Origin: Nocardia terpenica
GTDB taxonomy: Bacteria > Actinomycetota > Actinomycetes > Mycobacteriales > Mycobacteriaceae
Assembly (NCBI RefSeq): GCF_013186535.1
Contig: NZ_JABMCZ010000001.1
Location: 2,363,132-2,427,131, forward strand
Direction: 5' to 3'
DNA: 64,000 nt
The first letter of the stretch is position 1; the number at the start of each line of letters is the position of its first letter. This document shows positions 26,300 through 34,449 of the stretch, one piece after another. The position numbers and the translations under genes were made by a program. Under the pieces are notes generated by a model that saw nothing but the letters and a program-made list of their open reading frames with translations, was not told the origin of the DNA and ran no database searches.

Positions 26300-27682
26300 A
26301 TGGCGAAGTCTGCATACGATTCGCGCCTTCAGGATGTGATCAAGGCGTACATGAGGGCGCATGGGCTGACCAGACACGAGGAGATGGCGCGTGTTCTCGG
26401 CATCGATCGCACATTGGTGTCGAAGTACCTCAGCGGCACGCGGACTTGCCGAGACGTTGGTCAGCTGCGTCGGTTCGCGCAGGCGATGGACCTTCCGCCC
26501 GAAACGTTCGGGTTGCTGGAAGCGCCCGATCAGCTGCAAGAGACGTACGACGATGCTGTCACCGATTGGCGTCTTGTACGGCAGACGCTGAACCGGAATC
26601 GTCATGCGCTGACTGCTGCGGCCGCGCGGCTGTACTGGGATCCCGTAGCGATCGAGGGGACAACCTGTATCACGCGACCGGATTGGATGCTCTCGGAGCC
26701 ATTGGATTTGGATGCTATCCGTCTTGATTTCGACAGTTCTGCTCCGGCTCCGCTGATTACGGGCGGCGAGTCCGAATCGGAAGCATGTCGACCAGTGCGT
26801 CCGAACGGTGCGCGATTTGGGCGCTACAGCCAGGCAATTCGAGCGATCGCTCGGCCGACCCTTTTCGAGAATCGGACTTCATACCGCCTGCTCGACGTGT
26901 CCTTCGACGCGACCGGAGCGCGTATGCGATACGGCCTCACCACCTATTTCGACATGGTCGATGTCTGCGAGGTGATTGCACACGAGACCACCGCCGCATG
27001 GATCTCCCGCCAGGGCGAAGGAAGGCTTGATCCCGACGACTTGCCCTTCCGCAGTTTGATCGGCGATCTATTCGACCTCAGCAGGCGCCCCGTACTGCCC
27101 AGCATCAATACGTTGACCATCCGACGGGCCCCCGACGGCGATACCTTCTTCCTTCATCGCCGCGGCGCGGCACAGGTAACGCTCGCGGCTGGGCTGACCC
27201 ACATCATTCCTGCAGGCGTCTTTCAACCTGCGGCGATAGGGCAGGAGAACATCGAGCGCGACTTCAGCATGTGGCGCAACGTGCTCCGCGAGCTGTCCGA
27301 GGAGTTCCTCGACGCACCCGAGCACGACGGGAGTAGTGGAACCCCCGTCGACTACGACGCTGAACCATTCCGAACACTCACCGAGGCCCGCCGAACCAGC
27401 AAGGTGCGGGCGTGGTGTTTCGGCATCGGCCTGGATCCGCTCGCACCGGCTGGCGAGATCCTGACTGCTTTGACCGTCGACTCGGACATCTTCGACATTG
27501 TGTTCAAAGGCATGGTCTCCCAGAATGCGGAGGGAGAGATCTACCCCTCCCAGGAGGGAACAGTGGGCATTCGCTGGACGCCAGCCAATGTGCGCCGAGT
27601 CATGAATCATGAGCCCCTTGCGGCGGCAGCCGCCGCCTGTATCGCGTTGACCTGGAAGCACCGCAACCGGCTGCTGCCGTGA
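26300..27682 (+). CDS. XRE-family regulator with large C-terminal sensor-like domain
   Basis: 460 residues. HTH of Cro/CI type at about residues 10-70 (HEEMARVLGIDRTLVSKYLS). A long C-terminal domain has FQPAAIGQENIERDFSMWRN, LRELSEEFLDAPEHDGSSGT and WTPANVRRVMNHEPLAAAAA. This C-terminal half is common in Streptomyces and Nocardia regulators and looks Nudix-like by its E-x-x-E-E spacing. The ATG at 26300 has only a weak ribosome-binding site. A palindrome at 26261-26274 suggests autoregulation. It lies 15 bases before the epimerase gene, so the two form a pair. Confidence 0.85.
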   Translation: MAKSAYDSRLQDVIKAYMRAHGLTRHEEMARVLGIDRTLVSKYLSGTRTCRDVGQLRRFAQAMDLPPETFGLLEAPDQLQETYDDAVTDWRLVRQTLNRNRHALTAAAARLYWDPVAIEGTTCITRPDWMLSEPLDLDAIRLDFDSSAPAPLITGGESESEACRPVRPNGARFGRYSQAIRAIARPTLFENRTSYRLLDVSFDATGARMRYGLTTYFDMVDVCEVIAHETTAAWISRQGEGRLDPDDLPFRSLIGDLFDLSRRPVLPSINTLTIRRAPDGDTFFLHRRGAAQVTLAAGLTHIIPAGVFQPAAIGQENIERDFSMWRNVLRELSEEFLDAPEHDGSSGTPVDYDAEPFRTLTEARRTSKVRAWCFGIGLDPLAPAGEILTALTVDSDIFDIVFKGMVSQNAEGEIYPSQEGTVGIRWTPANVRRVMNHEPLAAAAAACIALTWKHRNRLLP

Positions 27683-27697
27683 TGCCATGATGGTCCT

Positions 27698-28606
27698 GTG
27701 CGCGTACTTGTTACCGGAGCGAATGGCTATGTCGGCCGTGCAGTCGTTGCTGCGCTCAGTGCCTCCGGCCACGATCCGGTGGCAATGGTCCGCAGGGGAG
27801 GCCCGGTCAGTGATGCTAGGGAAGTGCGTGTCGCTGACCTGCTTGACGATGCCGCATTAAGGCAAGCAGTCGCAGGCGTCGATGCAGTGTGCCACCTCGC
27901 GGGACTGACTCGGGCGCGCGAATCAATCTCTGAACCCCTGCGGTACTTTCGCGTCAACACCGCCGGGACGATCGCGCTGCTCGACGCAATGAACTGGGCT
28001 GGTGTACAAAAGCTGGTTTTCGCCTCGACCGGTTCGATATACGGGACTCCGGATCGCCAGCCGATGAGCGAAAAACTCCCAGACGCCCCGCCCCACCCCT
28101 ACGCGAGCAGCAAGCTCGCCGCCGAGATGGGGATCGAAGCCCAGTGTCGCGCAGGGCATCTCGCAGCTGGCATCATCCGAATGCTGAACGTCGCTGGCGG
28201 CGCTGACCCTGACCCCACTCGACTGGTACCTCGCGCGCTCGCCGCAGCGGCGGGTCAGTCGGTTCTGGCAATCAACGGGCCCGGCACGGCAGTCCGGGAC
28301 TACCTGCACATCACCGACGCGGCCGACGCTTTCGTAGCCAGCCTCGAGCATCTTCCGGCTGTCGGCAAGGCCGAGAGGTACAACATTGGGAGCGGATCCG
28401 GGAAGAGCGTCCTCGATGTGGTCGCTGCGGTGGAACGAGTGACGGGCCGCCGTGTTCCATTGGAGCATCGACCACCCGCCGCCGAACCGATAGCCCTGAT
28501 CAGCAACTCGTCGAAGGCGAGGTCCGAAATATTCTGGACACCAAAGCATTCGGACATCGACGAGATCGTTCGCGACGCGTGGCGCACAAGCTTCGTGGCG
28601 CGATGA
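27698..28606 (+). CDS. NAD-dependent epimerase/dehydratase (extended SDR)
   Basis: 302 residues. Rossmann GxxGxxG at the N-terminus (VLVTGANGYVGRAVVAAL), VCHLAGLT, the catalytic Ser/Tyr-x-x-x-Lys region (STGSIYG and PHPYASSKLAAEMGIEAQ), and RDYLHITDAADAF typical of sugar-nucleotide epimerases. Members convert sugar nucleotides such as UDP-glucose/galactose; the substrate is not determined. GTG start at 27698, 15 bases after the XRE gene. The pairing of this regulator type with an epimerase is seen in other actinobacteria, suggesting a small metabolic or defensive cargo unit. Confidence 0.9.
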   Translation: MRVLVTGANGYVGRAVVAALSASGHDPVAMVRRGGPVSDAREVRVADLLDDAALRQAVAGVDAVCHLAGLTRARESISEPLRYFRVNTAGTIALLDAMNWAGVQKLVFASTGSIYGTPDRQPMSEKLPDAPPHPYASSKLAAEMGIEAQCRAGHLAAGIIRMLNVAGGADPDPTRLVPRALAAAAGQSVLAINGPGTAVRDYLHITDAADAFVASLEHLPAVGKAERYNIGSGSGKSVLDVVAAVERVTGRRVPLEHRPPAAEPIALISNSSKARSEIFWTPKHSDIDEIVRDAWRTSFVAR

Positions 28607-28627
28607 AGCTACTCGGCTGGTCCCGGG

Positions 28628-28855
28628 TCAGCTGTCGCTTCGGCGCGACTTGGGCGGCGTCGGCCGAGTAGGAAGCTCATCCGTGTCACCGGCGAGCCAG
28701 CGGAGAAATTCGACGACGTGCGCGTTCATGTTCGAGCCGACCTTCTTCACCGCCAGCTGAGCACGCTCGTACAGCTCCGGGTCGGGCCGGTAGACCCGTG
28801 CTGGGTTCAGGTGCTTGCTCGGCATACGCAATAGCTTGTCACGGTGGCTAGCCAT
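28628..28855 (-). CDS. small RHH-like / DNA-binding protein under the shared operator
   Basis: 75 residues, basic. RVYRPDPELYERAQLAVKKV and NMNAHVVEFLRWLAG fit a short strand plus two helices, as in ribbon-helix-helix proteins; the tail RPTPPKSRRSDS is disordered. Start ATG 28855, or ATG 28825 without the first ten residues. The palindrome at 28882-28895 lies 27 bases upstream, and a half-site copy (GGTGGCTAGCC) overlaps the start. It converges with the epimerase gene. Function unknown; a regulator or antitoxin-like protein is likely. Confidence 0.68.
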   Translation of the reverse strand: MASHRDKLLRMPSKHLNPARVYRPDPELYERAQLAVKKVGSNMNAHVVEFLRWLAGDTDELPTRPTPPKSRRSDS

Positions 28856-28881
28856 TCGTCCACTACCGGAGTAGCATTAGA

Positions 28882-28895
28882 GGTGGATAGCCACC
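28882..28895. promoter_or_regulatory. palindromic operator GGTGGATAGCCACC, copy 2
   Basis: Identical to 26261-26274. It lies between the divergent starts of the small RHH-like gene and the long plus-strand train. Confidence 0.65.
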
Positions 28896-29049
28896 TTGAG
28901 CAGCGGTGACATTTTGGCACGCGGAACCTCTCTGGTTATAAGCAAACTCGTACATATAAGAATCAGCCAGCAGATACGAAAGGGCTTCTTGTAGATCGGC
29001 TTTCAGCCCGACTATCACATCTGGCGGGTTGATCGTTCGTCGGTTTGGA

Positions 29050-29140
29050 CTGTTCCAGCGGCCCGGATCGATGGAAATAGAAACTCCCCGGCAGTTCCAG
29101 CTACCGGGGAGTCAAGCACCAAAGCGGTTCCAGCCGCTTC
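29050..29140 (+). promoter_or_regulatory. structured leader of the long gene train
   Basis: Three GTTCCAGC repeats (29052, 29094, 29127) and two hairpins: ACTCCCCGG/CCGGGGAGT (29083-29112, 12-base loop) and AAGCGG/CCGCTT around the third repeat. They precede the first ATG (29181) by 40-130 bases, where they could act as attenuator, regulator sites or RNA structure. Confidence 0.45.
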
Positions 29141-29215
29141 AGCAATTCACACACCTCAGTGACGGGAAGGTCCCTGAAGCATGTCCAGTGTATCTGGCCG
29201 TTCGGCCACGTCTAA

Positions 29216-30112
29216 GACCGTGTCTCATATGGCCGCTTTCATCAGCTTCTTGAAGCAGGTGAGTGCGGCGGCTAGCGTCAGGAAGCCCAGATAATGAATT
29301 CCCTTGCGGTCGTAGCGAATGTTGAGCCGGTGGTAGCCGGTCAGCCACGACACGGTGCGTTCGATCACCCACCGGTGGCGGCCGAGTCGCTGGTTGGACT
29401 CGATTCCCTTGCGGGCGATGCGGACTGCGATGCCCCGGTGGCGCACCCACCGCCGCAGTTCGGGCTGGTCGTATGCCTTGTCGGCGTGCAACTTGCCCGG
29501 CCGGCGTCGCCGCGGGCCACGTCGCGACCGGACTGCCGGGATCGCTTTCACCAACGGTTTGAGCGCTTGGGAGTCGTGGACGTTGGCGGCCGAAACCGCC
29601 ACGGACAACGGGATTCCCGTCCGATCGGACAGGATGTGCTGCTTGGAGCCGGGCTTGCCGCGATCGGTCGGGTTCGGCCCGGTCAGATCGCCCCTTTTTT
29701 CGCCCGTACGCTCGCCGCATCGACTACCGCCCGCGACCAGTCGATCAGGCCCCGGCTGCCCAGCTCGTCGAGTATCGCCCGGTGCAGTCGCCGCCACACG
29801 CCGGCCTGGGTCCACACCGTGAACCGGCGATGCGCCGTCGGCACACTCACACCGAACGACGGCGGGAGCATCCGCCACGCACAACCGCTGGTCAGCACAT
29901 ACACCACCGCCGTGAACACCGCCCGCTGGTCGGTCGGGGCGATGCCGCCGCCCTGCGGGCGCGAGGCGAACTCCGGCAGCAGCGGCTCGACCAGCTCCCA
30001 CAACTCGTCCGGCACCAACCGCTGCGACAACACATCCGTCACGACCGAACATCATGCAACACAACCAATCTCGGTGCAGGCAAAACGGATTACATCCATG
30101 TGAGACACGGTC
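29216..30112 (-). mobile_element. IS5-family insertion sequence, intact
   Basis: Ends GACCGTGTCTCATATG and, at the other end, the complement GACCGTGTCTCACATG; TAA is duplicated on both sides (29213-29215 and 30113-30115). 897 bp. The transposase is in two frames joined by a slippery site, as in many IS5-group elements. It is inserted inside the first gene of element A's long train. Confidence 0.9.
29225..30042 (-). CDS. IS5-family transposase, made by -1 frameshift
   Basis: First frame (30042 to about 29683): LVPDELWELVEPLLPEFASR, CAWRMLPPSFGVSVPTAHRR, and RAVVDAASVRAKKGA with the first catalytic Asp. Second frame (to 29225): GKPGSKQHILSDRTGIPLSV, LHADKAYDQPELR with the second Asp, RHRWVIERTVSWLTGYHRLN with the Glu (Y-R-E-x-x-x-x-x-x type), ending CFKKLMKAA. 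The frames meet at A-AAA-AAG (complement of 29694-29700), a standard -1 slippery site. All DDE residues are present, so the enzyme is probably active. Confidence 0.9.
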
Positions 30113-30289
30113 TAAGTCTCGTACGTCTCGCGCTGGCCGGGGTAAGGCCCGGCTGGCCTCCACGGACCGTCTGGAGCGGGTGGTCGATCCCGACAAGTTG
30201 CTGTCTCCGGCCGAGCGTGCCTGGCGCGCTGAGCAGTTGCGTGCGATGCGCAGGCTTGCTCGGTTCGCCCGCCGATCGGAGGCGGTGTG

Positions 30290-30541
30290 ATGCGCACCGT
30301 TTACGGGTCCCATAGGACCGGGGTGGACGACGACGTTCTCGTCACGATGGCCGCGCGTCACGTGTCGTTCGAAGTCCATTACTTCCGCGGCAAGGTGCAC
30401 GTGGATCTCGGGTCGAGTTGCGGGATGCAGCTGACGGTCGAGCAAGCCGTCGCGCTGCGGCAACTCCTCGACGCTGGTATCGCCGACGCGCTTGCGGCTG
30501 CCACGGTGCTCGAGCTGCCCGCCGGGGGTGATCCGGCATGA
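30290..30541 (+). CDS. hypothetical protein, train gene 2
   Basis: 83 residues, no Cys-rich or membrane segment. Middle strands VSFEVHYFRGKVHVDLGS and a helix QLTVEQAVALRQLLDAGIAD. The ATG overlaps the upstream stop (TGATG) and its own stop overlaps the next ATG (ATGA), so it is coupled on both sides. Family unknown. Confidence 0.72.
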   Translation: MRTVYGSHRTGVDDDVLVTMAARHVSFEVHYFRGKVHVDLGSSCGMQLTVEQAVALRQLLDAGIADALAAATVLELPAGGDPA

Positions 30542-30690
30542 GGTTGGCGTCCGAGGTTCTTCTCATTCTGTTCGTACTGGCGTTCGTGCTGTTCGTCGAA
30601 TCGCCGGGCACGGTTTTGATGGTCGTGTTCCTGGCCGCGCTGTGGGCCGGGTGGCGGCGTCGGCCGCGCCGGATGGGGGTGCGGCGATGA
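30538..30690 (+). CDS. very small membrane protein, train gene 3
   Basis: 50 residues: two hydrophobic helices (VLLILFVLAFVLFV and VLMVVFLAALWAGW) and an Arg-rich tail (RRRPRRMGVRR) that should be cytoplasmic. ATGA overlaps at both ends tie it to its neighbours. Possibly part of an envelope-associated transfer or exclusion function; no family recognised. Confidence 0.68.
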   Translation: MRLASEVLLILFVLAFVLFVESPGTVLMVVFLAALWAGWRRRPRRMGVRR

Positions 30691-30998
30691 CCGAGCCGGA
30701 GCGCTACTTCTACACCCTCGATCGGCACACGGGCGAGCCGATGGGGGTCTTGGATGCCTGGGCCGGTTCGGAATTCACCGGCGTCGGAGTCGCCGCACGT
30801 GGTGGTCTGTCGGCTTCGCAGTTGGGTGCGTTCGTGCTGCTGGCATTCGTGTTCGCCGCTGGTGTCTACGGCGGGATGCTGCTGTTCGGCCGTCACGACG
30901 AGTCGACGACCACGGTCGTGGTGTGCCCCGGTCCGGGTTCGGCTCCGGTCGCCGTGCTGCCCGCCGAGTGTGGGCCGTCGCAGGGGGTGGCCCGATGA
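30687..30998 (+). CDS. single-pass membrane protein, train gene 4
   Basis: 103 residues. A soluble N-terminal part (RYFYTLDRHTGEPMGVLDAW) precedes one transmembrane segment (LGAFVLLAFVFAAGVYGGML) and a short outer domain with two Cys (VVVCPGPGSAPVAVLPAECG) likely to form a disulfide. Stop and start overlaps (ATGA) on both sides. Unknown family; position among small membrane genes suggests a role in transfer. Confidence 0.7.
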   Translation: MTEPERYFYTLDRHTGEPMGVLDAWAGSEFTGVGVAARGGLSASQLGAFVLLAFVFAAGVYGGMLLFGRHDESTTTVVVCPGPGSAPVAVLPAECGPSQGVAR

Positions 30999-31354
30999 AG
31001 CTGCGGATGCATTGGGGCGCGGCCGGATGGTTACGCGCTGCGGCACCGGCGATTCCATCGATCACTGTCGATCACGGGGTGATGCGGTCCGAGGCCACCG
31101 GGCATCGGGCCGTGGATGTCGGCGACGGCAGATGGGTGTTCAGCGGGCTGCCGGGGCGGCAGTTCACTCCGGATCAGGCAAAGGCCGGGATGCGGCTGGC
31201 GGTCGCACCGGACCGGCTGGAGGCCGGGGACTGGGCCGGATCGCTCGGGCTGACCGTCAACGAGGCTGTCGGCCTGATCCGCGCGACCATGCCGACGATC
31301 GAGAAGTCTTCGAATCCGGTTGCGCTGGACCGGGATTGGGGGCTGGGTCGATGA
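30995..31354 (+). CDS. hypothetical protein ending in junction motif, train gene 5
   Basis: 119 residues. VDVGDGRWVFSGLPGRQFTP and AGMRLAVAPDRLEAGDWAGS precede the C-terminal LDRDWGLGR, the product of the junction motif at 31334-31354. The body resembles the gene at 32102 (both have an LPGR block followed by a helical LAxxL region), so the two may be distant paralogues. Unknown function. Confidence 0.72.
   Translation: MKLRMHWGAAGWLRAAAPAIPSITVDHGVMRSEATGHRAVDVGDGRWVFSGLPGRQFTPDQAKAGMRLAVAPDRLEAGDWAGSLGLTVNEAVGLIRATMPTIEKSSNPVALDRDWGLGR
31334..31354 (+). promoter_or_regulatory. junction motif copy 1 (coupled ribosome-binding site)
   Basis: GATTGGGGGCTGGGTCGATG plus A: GGGGG 8 bases before the next ATG, stop and start overlapping. 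Confidence 0.75.
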
Positions 31355-31821
31355 TCGGGCCGAAGGATGTGCATCGTCGGGATCTGCCTGACGTCACCGG
31401 TGAGCGATTCGGAGTGCCCACCTACGAGTGGGGTACCGCACCGGCGGGATATGCGACTCGTCGTCAGCTGCGGGGACTGCGGCTGCGGCCGAATGGGCAG
31501 GACATTGCCGCCTTGGTGGTGGTTCCTCGGCGTGACGGCGGAGAGCCGCTGCGTGCTGCGTATCTGTATCGGATCGACTTGGCTGCGCCGAAACGCGAGC
31601 CGACGTCGGCGCAGCGGGAAGCCGTGGCGAACGCGACCCGTGCGCACCAGCTGCGGGCGTGGGAGCGGCACGGATTCGACCGTCGCGATGCCGGTGAGAT
31701 CGGTGATCCGGGCCCGCAGTGGGACTCCGCGTGTCCGATCGATGGCCAGCACCGGCTGGCGGCGCTCGCTGATGCCGTGGATCTGGTTCACCCCGAACGG
31801 GATTGGGGGCTGGACCGATGA
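31351..31821 (+). CDS. RRQRL-motif-like protein, train gene 6
   Basis: 156 residues. YATRRQLRGLRLRPNGQDIA and LRAAYLYRIDLAAPKREPTS match the core of the RRQRL-motif proteins found on actinobacterial integrative elements (T-R-R-Q-L-x-x-x-G-L-R-P-x-G-Q-D, then Y-L-Y-x-x-x-x-A-x-P-K-R). The usual C-terminal zinc cysteines are missing: only CPIDGQHRL remains, so this is a divergent member. The C-terminal ERDWGLDR is the junction motif. Function of the family is unknown; they sit near transfer genes. Confidence 0.72.
   Translation: MIGPKDVHRRDLPDVTGERFGVPTYEWGTAPAGYATRRQLRGLRLRPNGQDIAALVVVPRRDGGEPLRAAYLYRIDLAAPKREPTSAQREAVANATRAHQLRAWERHGFDRRDAGEIGDPGPQWDSACPIDGQHRLAALADAVDLVHPERDWGLDR
31801..31821 (+). 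promoter_or_regulatory. junction motif copy 2
   Basis: GATTGGGGGCTGGACCGATG plus A; identical to the copy at 36739. Confidence 0.78.
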
Positions 31822-32105
31822 CGGCCGCACCCGAGTTCGTGGCGGAAGCCTCGGCTATCGACGACGCGCGGGTCGCGGCCTATGCCGCATTGCGCGCCGC
31901 CAGCCGCCGCGGTCTGACCGGCACCGATGTCGACGCTTTTCACGACGCCATGGATGAGATCACTGCGCGATGTGAGGTGCTGCGGCGGCGTTTCTACCCG
32001 CGGCGGCACCGGCTGATCGTCGCTTGCGGGGTCGCGATGGTGGTGTCGAGAACTTACCGCTCGCGCGAGGTCGCGTGGACACGGCCGGACCGGGGGCGGC
32101 GATGA
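31818..32105 (+). CDS. small protein with hydrophobic segment, train gene 7
   Basis: 95 residues. Helical N-terminal half (ARVAAYAALRAASRRGLTGT, DAFHDAMDEITARCEVLRRR), then a short hydrophobic run (RLIVACGVAMVVS) and a basic tail. The hydrophobic run may be a membrane contact. The ATG overlaps the upstream junction motif. Family unknown. Confidence 0.68.
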   Translation: MTAAPEFVAEASAIDDARVAAYAALRAASRRGLTGTDVDAFHDAMDEITARCEVLRRRFYPRRHRLIVACGVAMVVSRTYRSREVAWTRPDRGRR

Positions 32106-32605
32106 CGGCCTCCGGTCGTGATCAGGCCACCGGGATCCGGGCGGAAGCGGATCGGATGTGGTTCGACGAGCTTCCGCACACCGCACGCCGCAGCCCCCAG
32201 GGCTGGCAGGTGTCGTGGTTGCCCGGCCGTGACGACCTGAGTGCCGAGCAGGCGCGTGACGCGCTGGTGGTGGCGAAGCTGTCGACCGGTTACCGGATGC
32301 GCGAGTCTGCGCGCCGGGATTGGCCGCGCATCAAGAAGCTCGCTTTCGGTCTCGAGGTCGACCCGCGCGACGCGGTCAAGCTGGTGCGCGAGGCCGAGGC
32401 CCTGGCTCGGGAGCAGGCGATTCCCACACCGGTGCAGCAGATCCCGCATCTGGCGGTTCATCTGCCTGAGCATCCCGAGTGTCGGGATCGGGTGGTTTTT
32501 GTCGACGCGCCGGTACCGCCGACGGTGCGTACGCCGAACCGGGTTCCGGGCCAGTGGCTCGGGTCGGGCGAATTCCTGGACCCGGATCGGGGGATGGATC
32601 GATGA
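32102..32605 (+). CDS. hypothetical protein, train gene 8
   Basis: 167 residues, soluble. WQVSWLPGRDDLSAEQARDA, then VEVDPRDAVKLVREAEALARE-type helices (VDPRDAVKLVREAEALARE) and a Pro-rich C-terminus ending in PDRGMDR, encoded by a diverged junction motif. It shares an LPGR block with the gene at 30995. No known family. ATGA overlap at both ends. Confidence 0.7.
   Translation: MTASGRDQATGIRAEADRMWFDELPHTARRSPQGWQVSWLPGRDDLSAEQARDALVVAKLSTGYRMRESARRDWPRIKKLAFGLEVDPRDAVKLVREAEALAREQAIPTPVQQIPHLAVHLPEHPECRDRVVFVDAPVPPTVRTPNRVPGQWLGSGEFLDPDRGMDR
32585..32605 (+). promoter_or_regulatory. junction motif copy 3
   Basis: GATCGGGGGATGGATCGATG plus A; the GGGGG and the ATGA are kept while other bases vary. 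Confidence 0.7.
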
Positions 32606-33306
32606 ACCCTGAACCGATCACGGTCGAATCGTCCACCAGCGAGGCGCTGACCGCGCAGGGCGCGCGGGAGCTGACCGACCGCATCAAATCGCATGTCGAG
32701 CAGGCGTGGGAGCTGATCAAACAGGCGTACGCGGCCCGCGCCTGGATTCCGCTCAACTACGGCTCGTGGGACGACTACTGCGCTGCCGAGTTCGATCGCG
32801 CCCGCATCCGCATCCCCCGGGAAGAACGCACCGAGATCGTTGTCTCGCTGCGCGACATCGGCATGAGCACTCGCGCCATCGCCGCCGCCACCGGGATGGC
32901 GAAAGGCACCGTCCGAAAGGAACTCGGGCAGGTGGGTCAAATTGACCCACCTGACGCGGTCACCGGTGTGGACGGCAAGACATACCCGCTGAAACCCACT
33001 GACCGCGAACCGATTCCGAGCGAGGAGCCTGTCGGCTTCTTCGTTCTCGAGGAGCTGGAATCGGGCGCCGACAAGTCTGCTCCGTCACGGAGGCGTGCAC
33101 CGCTCACCGAGTCGTTCGATACGGCTCGCCGCGACTTGCTCAAAGACGTTCAGCGCCTGGAGCGCCTGGCCGACGACGACCGATTCGACCGCCGCGCCAG
33201 CCAACTGGCGCACCAGCACCGCAGCGACCTGATCCGGGCCCGCGATGCCCTGCAGGGAGTCATCGACCGGCTCCCCGACACCACCAACCACCCCGAGGAG
33301 CGATAG
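32602..33306 (+). CDS. HTH protein, ParB/phage-regulator-like
   Basis: 234 residues. After a helical N-terminus (HVEQAWELIKQAYAARAWIP, SWDDYCAAEFDRARIR) comes a helix-turn-helix, LRDIGMSTRAIAAATGMAKG followed by TVRKELG, near residues 90-120. GVDGKTYPLK follows, a signature of DNA-binding proteins on actinobacterial plasmids and phages. The C-terminus is a helical region. It probably binds element DNA for regulation or partition together with the next gene (ParB-like); the target is unknown. Start overlaps the motif copy at 32585. Confidence 0.78.
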   Translation: MNPEPITVESSTSEALTAQGARELTDRIKSHVEQAWELIKQAYAARAWIPLNYGSWDDYCAAEFDRARIRIPREERTEIVVSLRDIGMSTRAIAAATGMAKGTVRKELGQVGQIDPPDAVTGVDGKTYPLKPTDREPIPSEEPVGFFVLEELESGADKSAPSRRRAPLTESFDTARRDLLKDVQRLERLADDDRFDRRASQLAHQHRSDLIRARDALQGVIDRLPDTTNHPEER

Positions 33307-33310
33307 CCCC

Positions 33311-34162
33311 ATGCACCTGATCCACTCCGACCCCACCCCTGCCCTGCTCACTACCGAGATCGTTGCCGTCGATGCGGCGCTAGCCCGAAAGTGGTTGCAG
33401 CACAACCACAACAACCGACCGATCCGCCAGGCGCGTGTCCAGCAGTACTACGACGACATGGTCTCGGGCCGCTGGCGCTGCAACGGCGAGGCCATCAAGT
33501 TCACCGCCGACGGTGAACTGCTCGACGGCCAGCACCGGCTGACCGCCATCGCCCGCACCGACGGGTTCTCGTTCCCGATGCTCGTGGTCCGCGGTTTGGA
33601 CCCCAACAGCCAGGTGACCATGGACCAGGGCGCGAAACGCACCGCCGGTGACCAGCTCACCCTGTCCGGGATCTGCGGGCACAGCACCACCATGGTCGCC
33701 GCCGCGCTGCGGGTCTACCTGATCTGGATGGAGGGTGACCTGTTCAAGGACACCACCCACGCCAGCGCCGCCGTGTCCACCACCAAGGTTGTCGAGTTCG
33801 CCCACGCCTACCCCCAAACCGTCGCCACCGCAGAACGATTCACCACTGTCGCGGCGCGGTTGAAGTGCCGTCCCGCGGTCGCGTGCGCGGTCGCGATCCG
33901 GCTCACCGAAATCGACACCGACGCCGCCGGTGAGTTCGTGCACCTGTGGGACTGCGGCGCCGGTTTGGCCGAAGGCTCCCCGATTCTGGCGTTGCGCGAG
34001 CGGCTCGACCTGATCCGCTCCACGCGGATCCGCACCAGCGACCGTGACCAGATCGGGTTCATCGTGACGGCCTGGAATCACTGGCGGCGTGGCAAGCAGG
34101 TGTCGAAGCTGCAGCGCCCCAGGGGCGGATGGACCGCCACCAACTTCCCGGAGCCGCGATGA
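33311..34162 (+). CDS. ParB-like nuclease-fold protein
   Basis: 283 residues. YDDMVSGRWRCNGEAIKFTA and GELLDGQHRLTAIARTDGFS match the conserved core (D-G-Q-H-R) of ParB/DGQHR-type proteins common on phages and plasmids; PMLVVRGLDPNSQVTMDQGA continues the domain. The C-terminal half is helical. The family includes partition proteins and DNA-modification-linked enzymes, so a role in DNA maintenance or modification is plausible. Four bases separate it from the HTH gene; ATGA overlap to the next. Confidence 0.8.
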   Translation: MHLIHSDPTPALLTTEIVAVDAALARKWLQHNHNNRPIRQARVQQYYDDMVSGRWRCNGEAIKFTADGELLDGQHRLTAIARTDGFSFPMLVVRGLDPNSQVTMDQGAKRTAGDQLTLSGICGHSTTMVAAALRVYLIWMEGDLFKDTTHASAAVSTTKVVEFAHAYPQTVATAERFTTVAARLKCRPAVACAVAIRLTEIDTDAAGEFVHLWDCGAGLAEGSPILALRERLDLIRSTRIRTSDRDQIGFIVTAWNHWRRGKQVSKLQRPRGGWTATNFPEPR

Positions 34163-34449
34163 GCGGGCACAGCCAGGACATCGCGGCGCTGATTGCCGAG
34201 AGCCGCCGCCTGAATGTGGTCAGCGAAGTACTCACGGACATGTTGTTCGCTGCCTGGGATTCCGGGCAGGCCAAGGGATTTCGCGACGATGCGGCCGAAC
34301 GATCGAAGATGGCCTACGTCCGGGATGTCGGCACGCGCGTCCATGCCGACCTGCACGCCAACTGGCATCGGCTGATCGACGCCCAGTACGGGCCGGAGAA
34401 GCCGACGGGGACCATGCGGCACCTGCCCGGTCGAGAGGTGTCCTCATGA
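34159..34449 (+). CDS. hypothetical helical protein
   Basis: 96 residues: IAALIAESRRLNVVSEVLTD and RDVGTRVHADLHANWHRLID are amphipathic helices; no Cys, no membrane segment. Overlaps both neighbours by four bases, with GGAG upstream of the ATG. Not recognised. It sits between the ParB-like and primase-like genes and may be an accessory of either. Confidence 0.68.
   Translation: MSGHSQDIAALIAESRRLNVVSEVLTDMLFAAWDSGQAKGFRDDAAERSKMAYVRDVGTRVHADLHANWHRLIDAQYGPEKPTGTMRHLPGREVSS

Larger units (their letters stand above)
29181..30290 (+). pseudogene. first gene of the train, split by IS5-family insertion
   Basis: Joining 29181-29215 to 30116-30290 (removing the IS and one TAA copy) gives one 69-residue frame: MSSVSGRSATSKSRTSRAGR, then DRLERVVDPDKLLSPAERAW and a helical basic end LRAMRRLARFARRSEAV. 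GGAAGG precedes the ATG at 29181. The protein is basic and helical, with no known family. Its stop overlaps the next ATG (TGATG). After insertion the 3' part may still be translated from within the IS, because frames stay open to 30054. Confidence 0.82.
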
